Position numbers and translations under genes: made by a program. Below, in pieces: positions 1-10,100 of a stretch of 17,594 nucleotides of DNA (positions are counted from its first letter, which is position 1; every line of letters begins with the position of its first letter). Source of the stretch: Chloroflexota bacterium. GTDB lineage: Bacteria; Chloroflexota; Anaerolineae; Anaerolineales; Villigracilaceae. The stretch covers positions 1 to 17,594 of the forward strand of contig JAKAMM010000008.1 of NCBI GenBank assembly GCA_021812905.1, in the 5' to 3' direction. Below the pieces are notes generated by a model. The model was not told the DNA's origin, searched no databases, and saw only the letters and a program-made list of their open reading frames with translations.

Positions 1-234
1 TCAGAGAATGTATCTGAACACCTGTCAGAAAAAATTTTGTTATGGACAAAAGCTGCTGTTAAGCATTTCATTACAGCATCTTGACTAAAACGCTTTTTCC
101 GTCAACGTCTGATAATATTCATTATGGAAACATCTGAATTGATTATTAAAATGTCATAAATACGGTAAAAATTAAATATTCTGTTAACTTTGTGCCCTCA
201 TCAAGCTCCCCACTGGGTTTTTCCGTTTTCCAGA
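1..234. other. A+T-rich intergenic stretch, no gene seen
   Basis: No convincing coding frame is visible on either strand. The stretch contains only short A+T-rich inverted repeats: TTTTGT/ACAAAA around 36-57, GCTGT/ACAGC around 54-77, and ATAAT/ATTAT around 111-124. None has the G+C-rich stem and T-run of a classical intrinsic terminator on the minus strand. The segment 184-234 continues the reading frame of the neighbouring Rhs fragment (stop TAA at 184-186), but it no longer resembles the Rhs core. Confidence 0.6.
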
Positions 235-336
235 CAGGGTATCGGCCTGGCCGGTCTGGGTGGTGCGCATCAGGCGGCCCTGGGCATCGTAGTAATTGGC
301 GCTGACTTCTACTGCCTGGGGGCCGGGCTTTTCTAC
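235..336 (-). pseudogene. Orphan 102-bp fragment of an Rhs core gene
   Basis: This G+C-rich patch in A+T-rich surroundings aligns without gaps to 4078-4179 inside the large rhs gene. I count 89 of 102 identical bases and 30 of 34 identical residues. The fragment reads VEKPGPQAVEVSANYYDAQG and onward, against VEKPGPQTVEVSANFYDAQG in the intact gene. The match stops sharply at both ends. In frame there is a stop codon just upstream (340-342) and one downstream (184-186), and no start codon, so it cannot be an expressed gene. The matched part lies in the middle of the YD-repeat shell, not at the conserved tip next to the toxin. It is therefore not a standard orphan-tip cassette; it looks like a scar of recombination with another, diverged rhs copy. 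Confidence 0.85.
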
Positions 337-444
337 GATTCAAGAAGAAATTCTTTTTTGCAAGCTTTCGTCAATAATACATTTGCTGAGTGTGATAAAA
401 TAAGTGCAAAAACTCCACCATGTTCCCAAAGTTCCCTTTTTATT
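333..444 (-). other. Possible out-of-frame continuation of the immunity gene
   Basis: Removing one base from the seven-A run (456-462) near the end of the upstream gene would shift reading into an open frame. That frame adds about 40 residues after the LLYKK residues (LGYEIKRELWEHGG and onward) and ends at TAG 333-335. The stop falls on the first bases of the Rhs fragment. The added sequence has a plausible mixed amino acid composition for such A+T-rich DNA. It could be the lost true C-terminus of the immunity protein, or chance. A shift the other way gives only a few residues before a stop. Confidence 0.35.
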
Positions 445-1155
445 TCATACCCCAATTTTTTTGTACAGTAGCGGTTCAATAATGTTGATAAAATCAAACG
501 CAACAGAAATTCCATTCTTCACATCTTCTGTATTATTATAATCAAACATTGATTGTGGCCTAGCAAGAAGATTTCCAATATCTATCAAGGCTAATGGATT
601 GTTTAAGCCAATCTCAACGCTAAAAAACATCCTCTTTATCCCGATATTAAACAAGACTAGAAAGGATATCTGGTCCGTAATTTTCTTCAAAAATATCATC
701 GAATCACGTTTTTTAAAATTTAAATCAAAACTAAATTCAAAATACTTTTCTTTAACTTCGTTTTTAATAACTGATTTAATATCAAATTTATTCAATTCAC
801 GCGTATCTATGATACAATTCTTTTTTAGGGAGTTTTGACGTTTATGAAAATACCAATCGATGAATTGATTTTCTGCCTCGAATAATTCAGGATATTCGTT
901 TGCATATATTGGCTGTCTACCAACCATTCTTTCTTTCAATAAATGTCTAGATTTTGAAATAAAATGATCCATCAATAATTTTTTTTGTTCGTGATTAAGC
1001 TCGCATGCATAGTGTAGGAAGTTTGTGAAAACTGGCGAAGCGATTGAATCATGAAAACATATCTGATCGAAAGGCTCTTCTCTTCGGAGCATCAATTCAG
1101 AGATAGAACAAAGTGCCTCCAAAAGCACATCTGTTGACAACATAAATTTATCCAT
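445..1155 (-). CDS. Putative immunity protein for the adjacent Rhs toxin (unrecognised family)
   Basis: This is a 236-residue protein with no signal peptide and no clear transmembrane helix, so it is likely cytoplasmic. I do not recognise its family. It is mixed alpha/beta in character: an acidic N-terminal half rich in predicted helices (including NHEQKKLLMDHFISKSRHLL around residues 54-73), then a Lys/Phe-rich beta-like half, ending in FDFINIIEPLLYKKIGV. The start at 1155 is supported by AGGAAA at 1164-1169, 8 bases upstream. The start lies 18 bp after the stop of the toxin gene on the same strand, which is the standard place for a polymorphic-toxin immunity gene. Like the toxin tip, it is strikingly A+T-rich compared with the Rhs core, so the two probably travelled together. 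The role (binding and blocking the PD-(D/E)XK-like tip) is inferred from position only. The 3' end may be frameshifted at an A7 run, which would make the ancestral protein about 273 residues. Confidence 0.72.
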   Translation of the reverse strand: MDKFMLSTDVLLEALCSISELMLRREEPFDQICFHDSIASPVFTNFLHYACELNHEQKKLLMDHFISKSRHLLKERMVGRQPIYANEYPELFEAENQFIDWYFHKRQNSLKKNCIIDTRELNKFDIKSVIKNEVKEKYFEFSFDLNFKKRDSMIFLKKITDQISFLVLFNIGIKRMFFSVEIGLNNPLALIDIGNLLARPQSMFDYNNTEDVKNGISVAFDFINIIEPLLYKKIGV

Positions 1156-1163
1156 TGCATCAA

Positions 1164-1169
1164 TTTCCT
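1164..1169 (-). promoter_or_regulatory. Ribosome binding site of the putative immunity gene
   Basis: On the minus strand the 18-bp gap reads GATAGGAAATTGATGCA before the ATG at 1155. AGGAAA lies 8 bases from that ATG. A nearer ATG at 1160 is in another frame and is too close to the AGGA. The site supports independent re-initiation right after the toxin stop at 1174-1176. Confidence 0.6.
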
Positions 1170-1173
1170 ATCC

Positions 1174-4100
1174 TTAACCAGTCACAATAATGATTATGCC
1201 TCCGAGAATAACTGCGCCCTTAAATAAGTTTTCCAAACCCTTTCTGGCGGAATCCAAAATTTCTTTCTTTATCTGTAGAGGCTCTGGGTTCCCAAATTCG
1301 TAGTAAATAAATCCATGTTGACCTGGATATAGAAAAACTTCTCGTTCGTTGCCAAAAACATCGACAATTGGATATGCTCGCGTAGCTGGTTTTGGAACTA
1401 GCTCTTTGGGGTCTCCAGGACAAAAACCTGTTTCCAACAAGTACTTAGACATTTGAATATAATCACTATTAGGTCCAGTATTGTGTGAAATGGGCTTCAA
1501 TTCCCAAACAAGCCCGCGATCTCTATCGACTACATCAGGTCTGTTCATGGACCAGCCAATACCATAGCTTGACAAAGGCATATCATAGACGAATAATTTC
1601 CCTTTTGGATGCTCTGCTTTTAACCACTCAAAGAATGATATATGCGCAGAAGTACCATTTACCGCCCACTCCCAATATAGGCCTACTATATCATATTTAT
1701 TTATGAAATCATTTGAATTAGCTAAATATACATTGGTATCTCCGTCTTTTTCTAATGGGTCGCGGGTGATCCACCGTCCCAACCAAGGCAAGTAATACCG
1801 ATACCCATAGTAGTACAAGTTTGTCTCTTCATCGTAATACTTCGTACTAAACCGATACTCATTCTCCCCAGCCAAAGGCCCAACAGTCCGTACTTCGTTT
1901 CCGTAGGGGTCATACTCGTAGTGAGCCGCAAGGCTGCCGTTACCAGCCTCCACCACCTGCCCCACATTCCCATTGGCATCGAAAAAGTAGTTGTATGTCA
2001 AAGAACCCTGGACGGAGGCCAGCAACCCGCCCACGCCCCCGGCGCCTTGGAGCGTTTGGCTCAAGTCTAAGCCCCACACAAAGTATTTGTCAACGGAAGT
2101 TGCATTGGCCGGGGTGGTGGTCTGCTTGATCAGGTTCCAGCCGTCGTACAGGAACGAGTAGTCAGAAGCCGGGAGCCAGGAGCCGGAAGAAAAGGTAGAG
2201 ACTGATTTTTTGATTCTGCGGCCCATGTAATCGTAGACAAACTCAACCCGGCTGTCGCCGGAAGCCGGGCTCTGGGGCACAACTTCGATCAGGCGGTTTT
2301 CGGCATCATAGGTGTAGCGCATGCCGTTGGGGCCATTCTGCATGTTACCGTCCGCGTCATAAGCGGGCGCGAACGCATCCGGACCGCTGATGGCCGTGTA
2401 CTGATTGAGCCGGTTGGCGCTGTAGGTGGTTTGTACTCCGGCCTCGGTGGCGCGCGTGCGGTTGCCGATGGCATCATAAAGATAGCCGCGCTGCTCGGCG
2501 GCTACGGGCTGGGCCGTATTGGCGATGTCTGTTCCCTGGTAGCGTTTTGAACTGATCAGCTCCGAACGGTCATTGTACCCGTAGGCGCTGTAGGCCGCCT
2601 GGGCAAAGGCGCTGCCGCTGTTGACCACGGAACTACGGCGGCCCACGGGATCATACTGGTAGTCGTACTGGGAGACCAGGTTGGCATTAAAGCGATTCTG
2701 CACCTGGGTCTTGAGATTGCGGTGGGGCTCGTAAGCATAAATGGTTTGCAGGCCCGTTGGGGTGGTGATTTGCTGCAACAGGTCGCTTGCGCCCAGATAG
2801 CAGTAGGCCGCCGAGCCGCTTTGGCCGGCGATGTTCCAGGCCACGTTATTGAACCGGCCGGTGGCGGGGTCGTAGCCGTAATCGATGGTGTAGCTGCTGT
2901 CTAAAGTGAGACCCGTGGCCCGTCCGGGCACATCAACGGTGTCATAGTCGCGGGTGATCGTCGCGCTGCTGAGTCCGGCGATAGTCTCGGACTCCAATTG
3001 CAGATGGTCGTTGTAAACAAAAGTGCGGGTTCCCGCGGCATCGCTGATCTGGTGCTGGCGGCCCAGGCGGTCGTAGACAAAGCTGATCTCGGGGGTGGTG
3101 TCGGAGTAGTCGATGCCGGTCAATTCTGCCGTGGCCGGATCATACGCATAGGTAGTCACCAGGGGCTGGCCGCTGCTCAGGCGCGCCCAGGTGCGGGTTC
3201 GCAGCCTGCCGCCGGAAGTGTAGGTGTAAGTGATCTGGGAGCCGTCGGCGTACTCCTTGGCCAGCAGCAATCCGGTGGCCTCGTCATAGTGCCAGCGGGT
3301 GATATCGCCCGACGCATTGGCCGGGAAGGTGTCGGCGTCAAAGCCGGCGTCGGTGCGGTAAGTGGTCATGGCGCTCAGGCGGCCGTAAGGGTCATAATCG
3401 TACTTGACCGGGTAGGGAACATCGCCCCAGGTGCGGCTGATCTGGCCTTGGGGCGTATACGCAAAGCGGGTGGTTTTGCCCAGGGCATCGGTCTGGGAGA
3501 TCTTGCGGCCGGTGGCGGGATCGTAGCCAAAATCCGTGCGGTTTTGGGCCGCATCACGCGTGTAGTCCACGCGGCCCTGATCGTCATAGTGGGTGACGGC
3601 TGCGCCGGTGCGCCCATCCGTGGCGCTGGTTTGGCGGCCCAGGGGGTCATAATCAAAAGTGGTAGTAATGCCGGTTTTGCTTCTACTCTCCATGACCCGG
3701 CCGTTGACGGTAATGGTGCGGGCCTCGATGGTGCTGTCCGGATAAGCGATGGTCTGGGTCTGGATCTGGGCGTCGCGGTCGATCAGCGTACGGCTGATGG
3801 TGGTGTTGCCGTGGAGGTCGATGGCGATGGATTCGGCGCGCAGGTTGTTTTCGATCAAGCCGCTGAGGCGGGTGCGCTGGGTGGCGATGGTGACGGCCGT
3901 GGGGTCGTTGGCATTGGGATAGGTGCGCTGGATGGTTTGCTGCCACCAGGTATTATTGAGGTTGATATAGGCCGTGTCGCTGTCGCTGATGCGGTCCAGT
4001 GAGGCCGGCTCCAGTTGACCGTTGCCGTCGATGTCTAAACCGGTGCGCACGGGGTTGCCCAGCTCGTCATAAACGTACAGGGTGTCTACCTGGCCGGTCT

Positions 4101-7100
4101 GGGTGGTGCGCGCCAGGCGGCCTTGGGCATCGTAAAAGTTGGCGCTGACTTCCACGGTCTGGGGGCCGGGCTTTTCGACCCGCAGGGTGCGGCCCAGCAT
4201 ATCGGTGGTGGTGCGTTGGTACAGGGGGCTGCCGGGTGAGCCGGTGCGCACTTCGGTGTACTGGCTGCCGTCGGGGTTGACGCCGTAGAAGTAATACTGC
4301 GCGGGCCCGGCCGTGCCGGTCACGCTTTGGGTGCGGCCGTCGCGGTGGCGGGTAGTAATTTGGGTGGCGCCGCCGGGTTGGGTGACGGTGGTGGTCAGGG
4401 TGTCGGCGCTGTAGTCGTAGCGGGTTTGCAGGCCGGCGGGGTCGATGCTGCTTTGCAGACGTCCGGTGCGGTCATAGCCGCTGCGGGTGGTCTGGCTCAG
4501 ATCACCGGCCAGGGTCTGGGTCTGGGTGGTGCGGCCCTGGGCGTCATAGGTGTAAATGGTTTTGATATCGGCCTGGGCCGGGTAGATACCGGCCGGGGCC
4601 CCTTTTTGGGTGGTGTGGGTCACGCGGTTGAGGTCATCATAGCCGTACAGGGTGGTGCGGCCGGTGGCGTCGGTTTCGGATTCCTTGCCGCAGCAGGACC
4701 ATATGCTGGATGTAGCGGCGCCATCGGAAGCAAAGGTGGCGATGACCCGGCCGTTGTCATCATAGCGCTGTGTTTGCCACTGGATCTGTTCGTAGCCCGA
4801 GCCGGTGTAGATGTCGGTGGTTTGCAGCAGGGTGCGCCCGAACTGGGAGCTGACGGTGACTTCGCGCGTGGTTTTAAAGGCGATGCCTTGGGGGTGGCCC
4901 AGGGTGCCGTGCAGCGCGATGGCGATCAGATCGGTGCCGCTGCCCATGGTGTATGTGCCGGGGTCGCTGTCCATGGCCGGAGCAAAGTAGGTGCCGCTGC
5001 TGTAAAGGTACACATCCTGGCGGCCGTCGGGATGCACGCTGCTGTGCAGGCGGCCGGACTCGGGCAGGCCGGTGTTGGAGGCATAGTATTGGCTGATGGT
5101 GCGTTGGTTGCCGGACTGGCCATAGCCGGCCGAAGCGCTGGCGGCCCGCTCGGTGATTTCGGTGCGCTCGCCGGTGGGGGCCACGCTGTAGACATTGTAG
5201 GTTTTGCCCACCACCTGGCCGAGGATGGTTTCGGTGATGGTGCGGGGGCGATACGTGTCGCTGGGGTCGCTGCTGTCGGCGCTGTCGACTGGTTCGTAGC
5301 TGTAGGCCACGGCCCGGGCGCTTGCGGCCGGCGCTCCGGCGGGGCTGTCGAGCCAGGGGGTGATCTCCAGAGTTTTACGGCCCTGGGCGTCGTATTCGTA
5401 ACGCTGCCAGGAGCCGTTGGGGTTGGTCTGGCTTTTGATGCGGCTGTAGCTGCCGGTTTGGGCGGGGTCGGAGTAGTATTCGGTGGTGGTGGTTAAAGCC
5501 GCGCCGCCGGGATCTACGACGGTTTGCACGATCTCTTCGCCCCACTCGAATTTACGGTAGGTGGTGCGGGTCCGGGAAGAGATGTTGCCGTGGGAGTCCT
5601 TGATGGTTTCGGTGACGGTACGGTTGGGATCGCTCTTTTCTTCGGTGCGCGAGAGCAGTTGGGTGCCGTTGGCCTTGCTCAGGCTCCAGGCGCCGATTTG
5701 GGCATCCCAGAAGTATAAATTCTCACGGATCTTGCCGTCGCGGGTTTCGGTGACGTTCAGTTGGGTGACCGTGCCCGGATTGGGGTTTTCAATGCGCCAC
5801 ACGGCAAAGGGCGCGGCTGAGCCGGAGAGCGTATAGAGTCCGTTTGCTTCTCCGGCGACATCTTTCGGACGGTAGAAATTGATGGTGTAGGCATTGCCGT
5901 CGATGACGCGGATATCGGCCAGAGTCTCGGCCGCCATGACCTGACGAAGCAGTTTGTTATCGTCATAGCGCGGCTGGATTTCATTGGTGGTGGTCGACAG
6001 AAAGAGACCGGCCGGCGTGTACAGCGATGCATCGGGTTGCTCGGAGCGAATGAAGAGCTGGCCGGCGGCCGCGCCGCCCTGGCCGGCGCCCAGATTGATG
6101 TGCAGGTCGATGCTTCCCATGCCTGCTTCACCGGTGCCGCAGCTGGTATCGCAAAAGCCCGCGCCGCAGGAGGGGCAGCCCACATAGATCATGGCTTCTT
6201 TGTAAATACAGATGTTGTCTTTATCCGTGGCCCTGACTTTGATCCACCCATTGCCGGTCTCTTTGTCGGCCGCGATCTTCACCGTTGTGGTGCTCTTTGA
6301 GACGATTTCAGCTTTGACGCCATCGTCCTTGTGAATGATTTGCCACTCCACGCTGCGGTTGCTCGGAGAGGTGACGGCGATAATGTTGCGGCTATCGCCG
6401 GCCGGGATATGGTTGCCTTTGGCTTTGTAATCTTCGATGTAGATCTTATCAATGCGGATTTCCGTGCGCTGCAGTTTTATACGTGGGCTTTTGATTTCGA
6501 AGCGGGTATTGGGATTAAGCACGATCTGGGCCGTGTAATCCACATTTTCGTCAAACTGGAAACCGCGGCCGATAAAGGCTTGGCTTTGACCTTGGCCTTC
6601 GGTGGGGATGGCGGCGATCAACTCCTCAGGATCATTTCCTTCTTTGCGATAAACCAACAAAAAGGCATTGGCGGTCTTGTACTCGTGAGGTTGAATATCA
6701 TACTTGATAGATATGTCGCAGGTCGATCGGCCGGCTTCGTCCAGGTTCATATCGATCTGAGGGTCAGTGGTTATGGTGACGCCGAATACGACTATCATGA
6801 ACGGATTGGTCGCTTGCCCTGAAAAGCTCCCCGTTCTATTCGGAACGCAACTTCTACTTGAACAATCAATTCCGCCACTGATCGGATACTCTGCTCTCTC
6901 TACAATCCCCATCGCGTCGATCAGGTTCACACCGGGCAGTACCGTGTGATTGTATATGAATTTGCCTTCCCCCAAATAGGTTCCGTAATGACTCTCCAGA
7001 ACGTTATCAAACCAATCTTCAGAATCTACATCAAGAACTTTGAACAAAAAAGATGGGTTCCCCATTTCAAAACTGTAGTTAAAGGTCCGCGTCCCTTGTA

Positions 7101-10100
7101 TGCCACTGCAACACCAATCTTGCGCTGGCTTGTCTTCGGTTTTAGGACAAGTGCCGCATCCAGTTACATTTATGTATTCCTCACGGATAAAATACATTTG
7201 CGCATTCAACTCAACCGTCCCACCGGGCGCGGCGGCATTAAGGATATTTCCATTGGCATCCACGGAATAGTTGATCGAAGAAACGAAATCCCATGAAGGA
7301 CCAGCATTATAGCGCCCGCAATTGCCGAAAGTGCCAGTAGGATGGATATCTCCAAAATTATTCACTTCGATTTCGATTTGATCTCTTAGATTTCCCAGAC
7401 TAACCGCAAAAGGATATCTGGCATAAATCCATCCGCCCGTCATCTTGTTTACATACGCGCCATCGGCTTGGGTTAAAACCTGTTTGGTGGTTTCCGCGCT
7501 CAAACATTCGCCCCAAAGGGCCATGTGACTAGTGGTGCATGGATCGGAGCTATTAAAGAGGAGCGCTTGGCGGTTGTCCGTCATGGGTTGCAGACACTTC
7601 CCCGTTTGTATGGCCGGCAAAGCTTCGAAAGTAACCAACTGGTTGGCGATGGGATTGCCATAGGCATCAAAGACAGATGCTTTAAGATAGCCGGTCCATA
7701 TCAATACGGCCGGCCTTATATCCGGTGAACTTTCCAACTTGATGGCCGCCGGCTCGCCCGGCAGCCCATACGCCGTGAACGGCACCGGCAATTCAAAAAC
7801 GGTCAGCTTGGCCAGTGGTTGTTCCAAGGCCGCTGAAATAATATTCTCGCCCACCTTCTGGGGGTATGTTTTTCCATTTTCGAGCCAAAAAGCAGGATTA
7901 GCATCGGTGCGGGTGCCAAGAAGGTATTTGGCGGAAGCCACGCCGATGGCATTGCTTTTGGCTTCATAGCGCAGAGAGCCATCAATGAAATGGCCGCCGC
8001 CGGCTTTGGCCGTAAAAATCACACTTGCGCCCACCACGGGTTTGCCCTGATCATCGCGCACCACCACTTGCAACGGCTTGTCAAGAAGCTTTCCGGCAAC
8101 ACCGGTCTGCATATCGGTGATGGAAACCTTGACCAGCTCGACCCCGGCATTGGGATCATCATTGGTATCGCCGCTGTACTCATAGATCATACGATTACGG
8201 TAGTATTCCGGCCAGCGATCGAGGCCCCAGGCCGTCATGCCGCCGGCGATCATACCGGTGAGCATGTAGCCGGCTTCGCCGGTCTCCGGATTTTCCTTGA
8301 TATAACCGGTGCCGCTCCAATCCTCAAAAGTAATGTTGGCGGCGGGAATGCGTACTTCCATCCGCTGGTTGACGGCGTCGGAGATGTCGGTTTTAAGATT
8401 CGGCGGCAGGTTCAACCCCGGCAGCACGCTGTTGATATTGGCGTTGTCAATGCGGATCATGCTGGTTTGCTGGTCATGGGCCAATCCGATCAATCGAGGG
8501 GTTGCGATGGCATCGACCTGGAAGTTTTCTTCCAGCACCTTGGCTTCAAGATCAGCGCCTTCCAGGGCCGCAAGCTGCATGAAGATCTTCTGGGCCTGGG
8601 CGCCGCTATCCAGGGCCGCGCCGCCCACGGTCTCGATGGAGCGGAAATCGGCGTCCACAAACACGCCTTTCCAGGTGGTGATGTGGGGTTGGTCCAGTAA
8701 TTGAGTCACTTCCAGAATGCCGCCGGTGGTGACCACGGTGGGCATGGGCCGAATGACGTTGACCTGCATCAGATTGGCCAGTTCTTCTTCGGCCAGATTC
8801 CATTGAAGAATGTATTGGGATGCGGCCTCTTGCAAGATCCGGGTGGCGTCTTTTTCTTCGGGCGCCATGGTGGTGGGCTGCGCGGCGTTCTGGGCGGCTA
8901 CGTCGATCAGGGCCAGATTGCCCATGATGTGGGTATTGGTGAATTGCCGTTGCTGGCCGTTGGGCGCTTGCAGGGTGATGGTCAAGGTGAAGGGTTCGCC
9001 CGCGGGCAGGCCGCCGGCGCCGATGGCGGTGCGCTGGCGGTTCACGGCGATCACCGGACGCAGCCGGATCAGGTAGGCGGGCGTATTGTCCAGCCCGCCG
9101 AAGGAGTTGATGATCTCCTGATCATCGACGCTTTGGGGTTCATAGGTGAGCTGTACGATTTGATTGGAGAGTTTGGCCACGGTCGTGGAGTAGTCAAAGA
9201 AGAGATTGCCCTGGGCGTCCTGGGCTTTGAAGGAGATCCTGTGGCCCATCTCCGGGGGAAGTTGGGCGTACTCGGCCGTGATTTGCACGGCGTTAAATTG
9301 CAGGGCATTGGGCAGGATCTTCAGGTCCTTGCGGCGCTGGGCGCGCGAGCGCAAGAGTTGCGAATACTTCACTCCGGCCCGCAATTGGCTGAGCTGGCTC
9401 TCGAGCTCCGCGCGCACGAACTCCAGCGGCGAGTCGTCCCGGCCGTGCTCCAAATAAAGATCCCGCAGCGGCGATAGCTGCAGGCGGGATAGGATTTCGT
9501 TGCCTTTTTGATCGTCAAAACCGGCTGCCTTGATACTGCTGTCCAGGCCCACCCAGGTCTTGCCGTGGGCATCGATGACCGCGCCGCGATAGTTGGCGTA
9601 GGGGACCTGCGTCTCGACCCAGATGTGTTCGATGGCCAGGGTTTCAATCCGCTGGCCGGAGAAGGTGACTTCGTGGGGAATGCCGGCCAGTTGCAGGTAG
9701 CGCAGCAGTTGCAGGTCGTCGTCCACCCCCATTAGGCCCCGGGCCACCGTGGCGTCGGGGTAAAAGCTGATGAGGCCGCGCACGAACCGGCTGGGGTAGC
9801 CGGATGCGCGCAGCAGAGCGACCAGCAGGGCCGCCTGGTCGCAGTCATTGCCGCTCTTTTGGCGCAGGGTGTCTTCGGCCCCTTTCATGACGCCCCAGTA
9901 CCATTCGGTAGCCACATTGTTCTTCATCCACTCGAAGATCTTGATGGGATTCCAATCCAGGGACTCGGCCAGTTGAACGATGGCTTCGCTCTTGGGGGCG
10001 AACTCGCCGGGTTCGAGGTCCTCGGGCGTGGTGCGGGCATTGGGGTCCAGGTAGGCCGGCAACACGGTGTTGGTTTTATCCGGTTTGGCGGCCGCCATGG

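Noticed and set aside
36..77. Short A+T-rich inverted repeats as a terminator for the cassette
   Set aside because: The stems are only 5-7 bp, A+T-rich and without a proper U-run on the minus strand; they are likely chance.
146..343. Minus-strand 65-codon frame over the orphan Rhs fragment
   Set aside because: It reads the fragment in the wrong frame. The frame matching the Rhs core is different and has no start codon.
456..462. Programmed -1 frameshift at the A7 run
   Set aside because: A -1 shift yields only a few residues before a stop. Only the opposite shift gives a long frame, which fits a mutation or sequence error better than programmed slippage.
2998..4002. Plus-strand open frame of 334 codons antisense to the Rhs shell
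   Set aside because: It is low-complexity Gly/Ala/Val sequence, as expected from the complement of G+C-rich YD-repeat coding DNA. The minus-strand frame has clear Rhs motifs.
4327..5496. Plus-strand open frame of 389 codons antisense to the Rhs shell
   Set aside because: It is Gly/Ala-rich with no domain, no ribosome binding site, and lies wholly inside the well-supported rhs gene.
1678..5652. Repeated sequence blocks as a CRISPR array or tandem DNA repeat
   Set aside because: The repeats are degenerate, irregularly spaced and in frame, and are explained by protein-level YD repeats.
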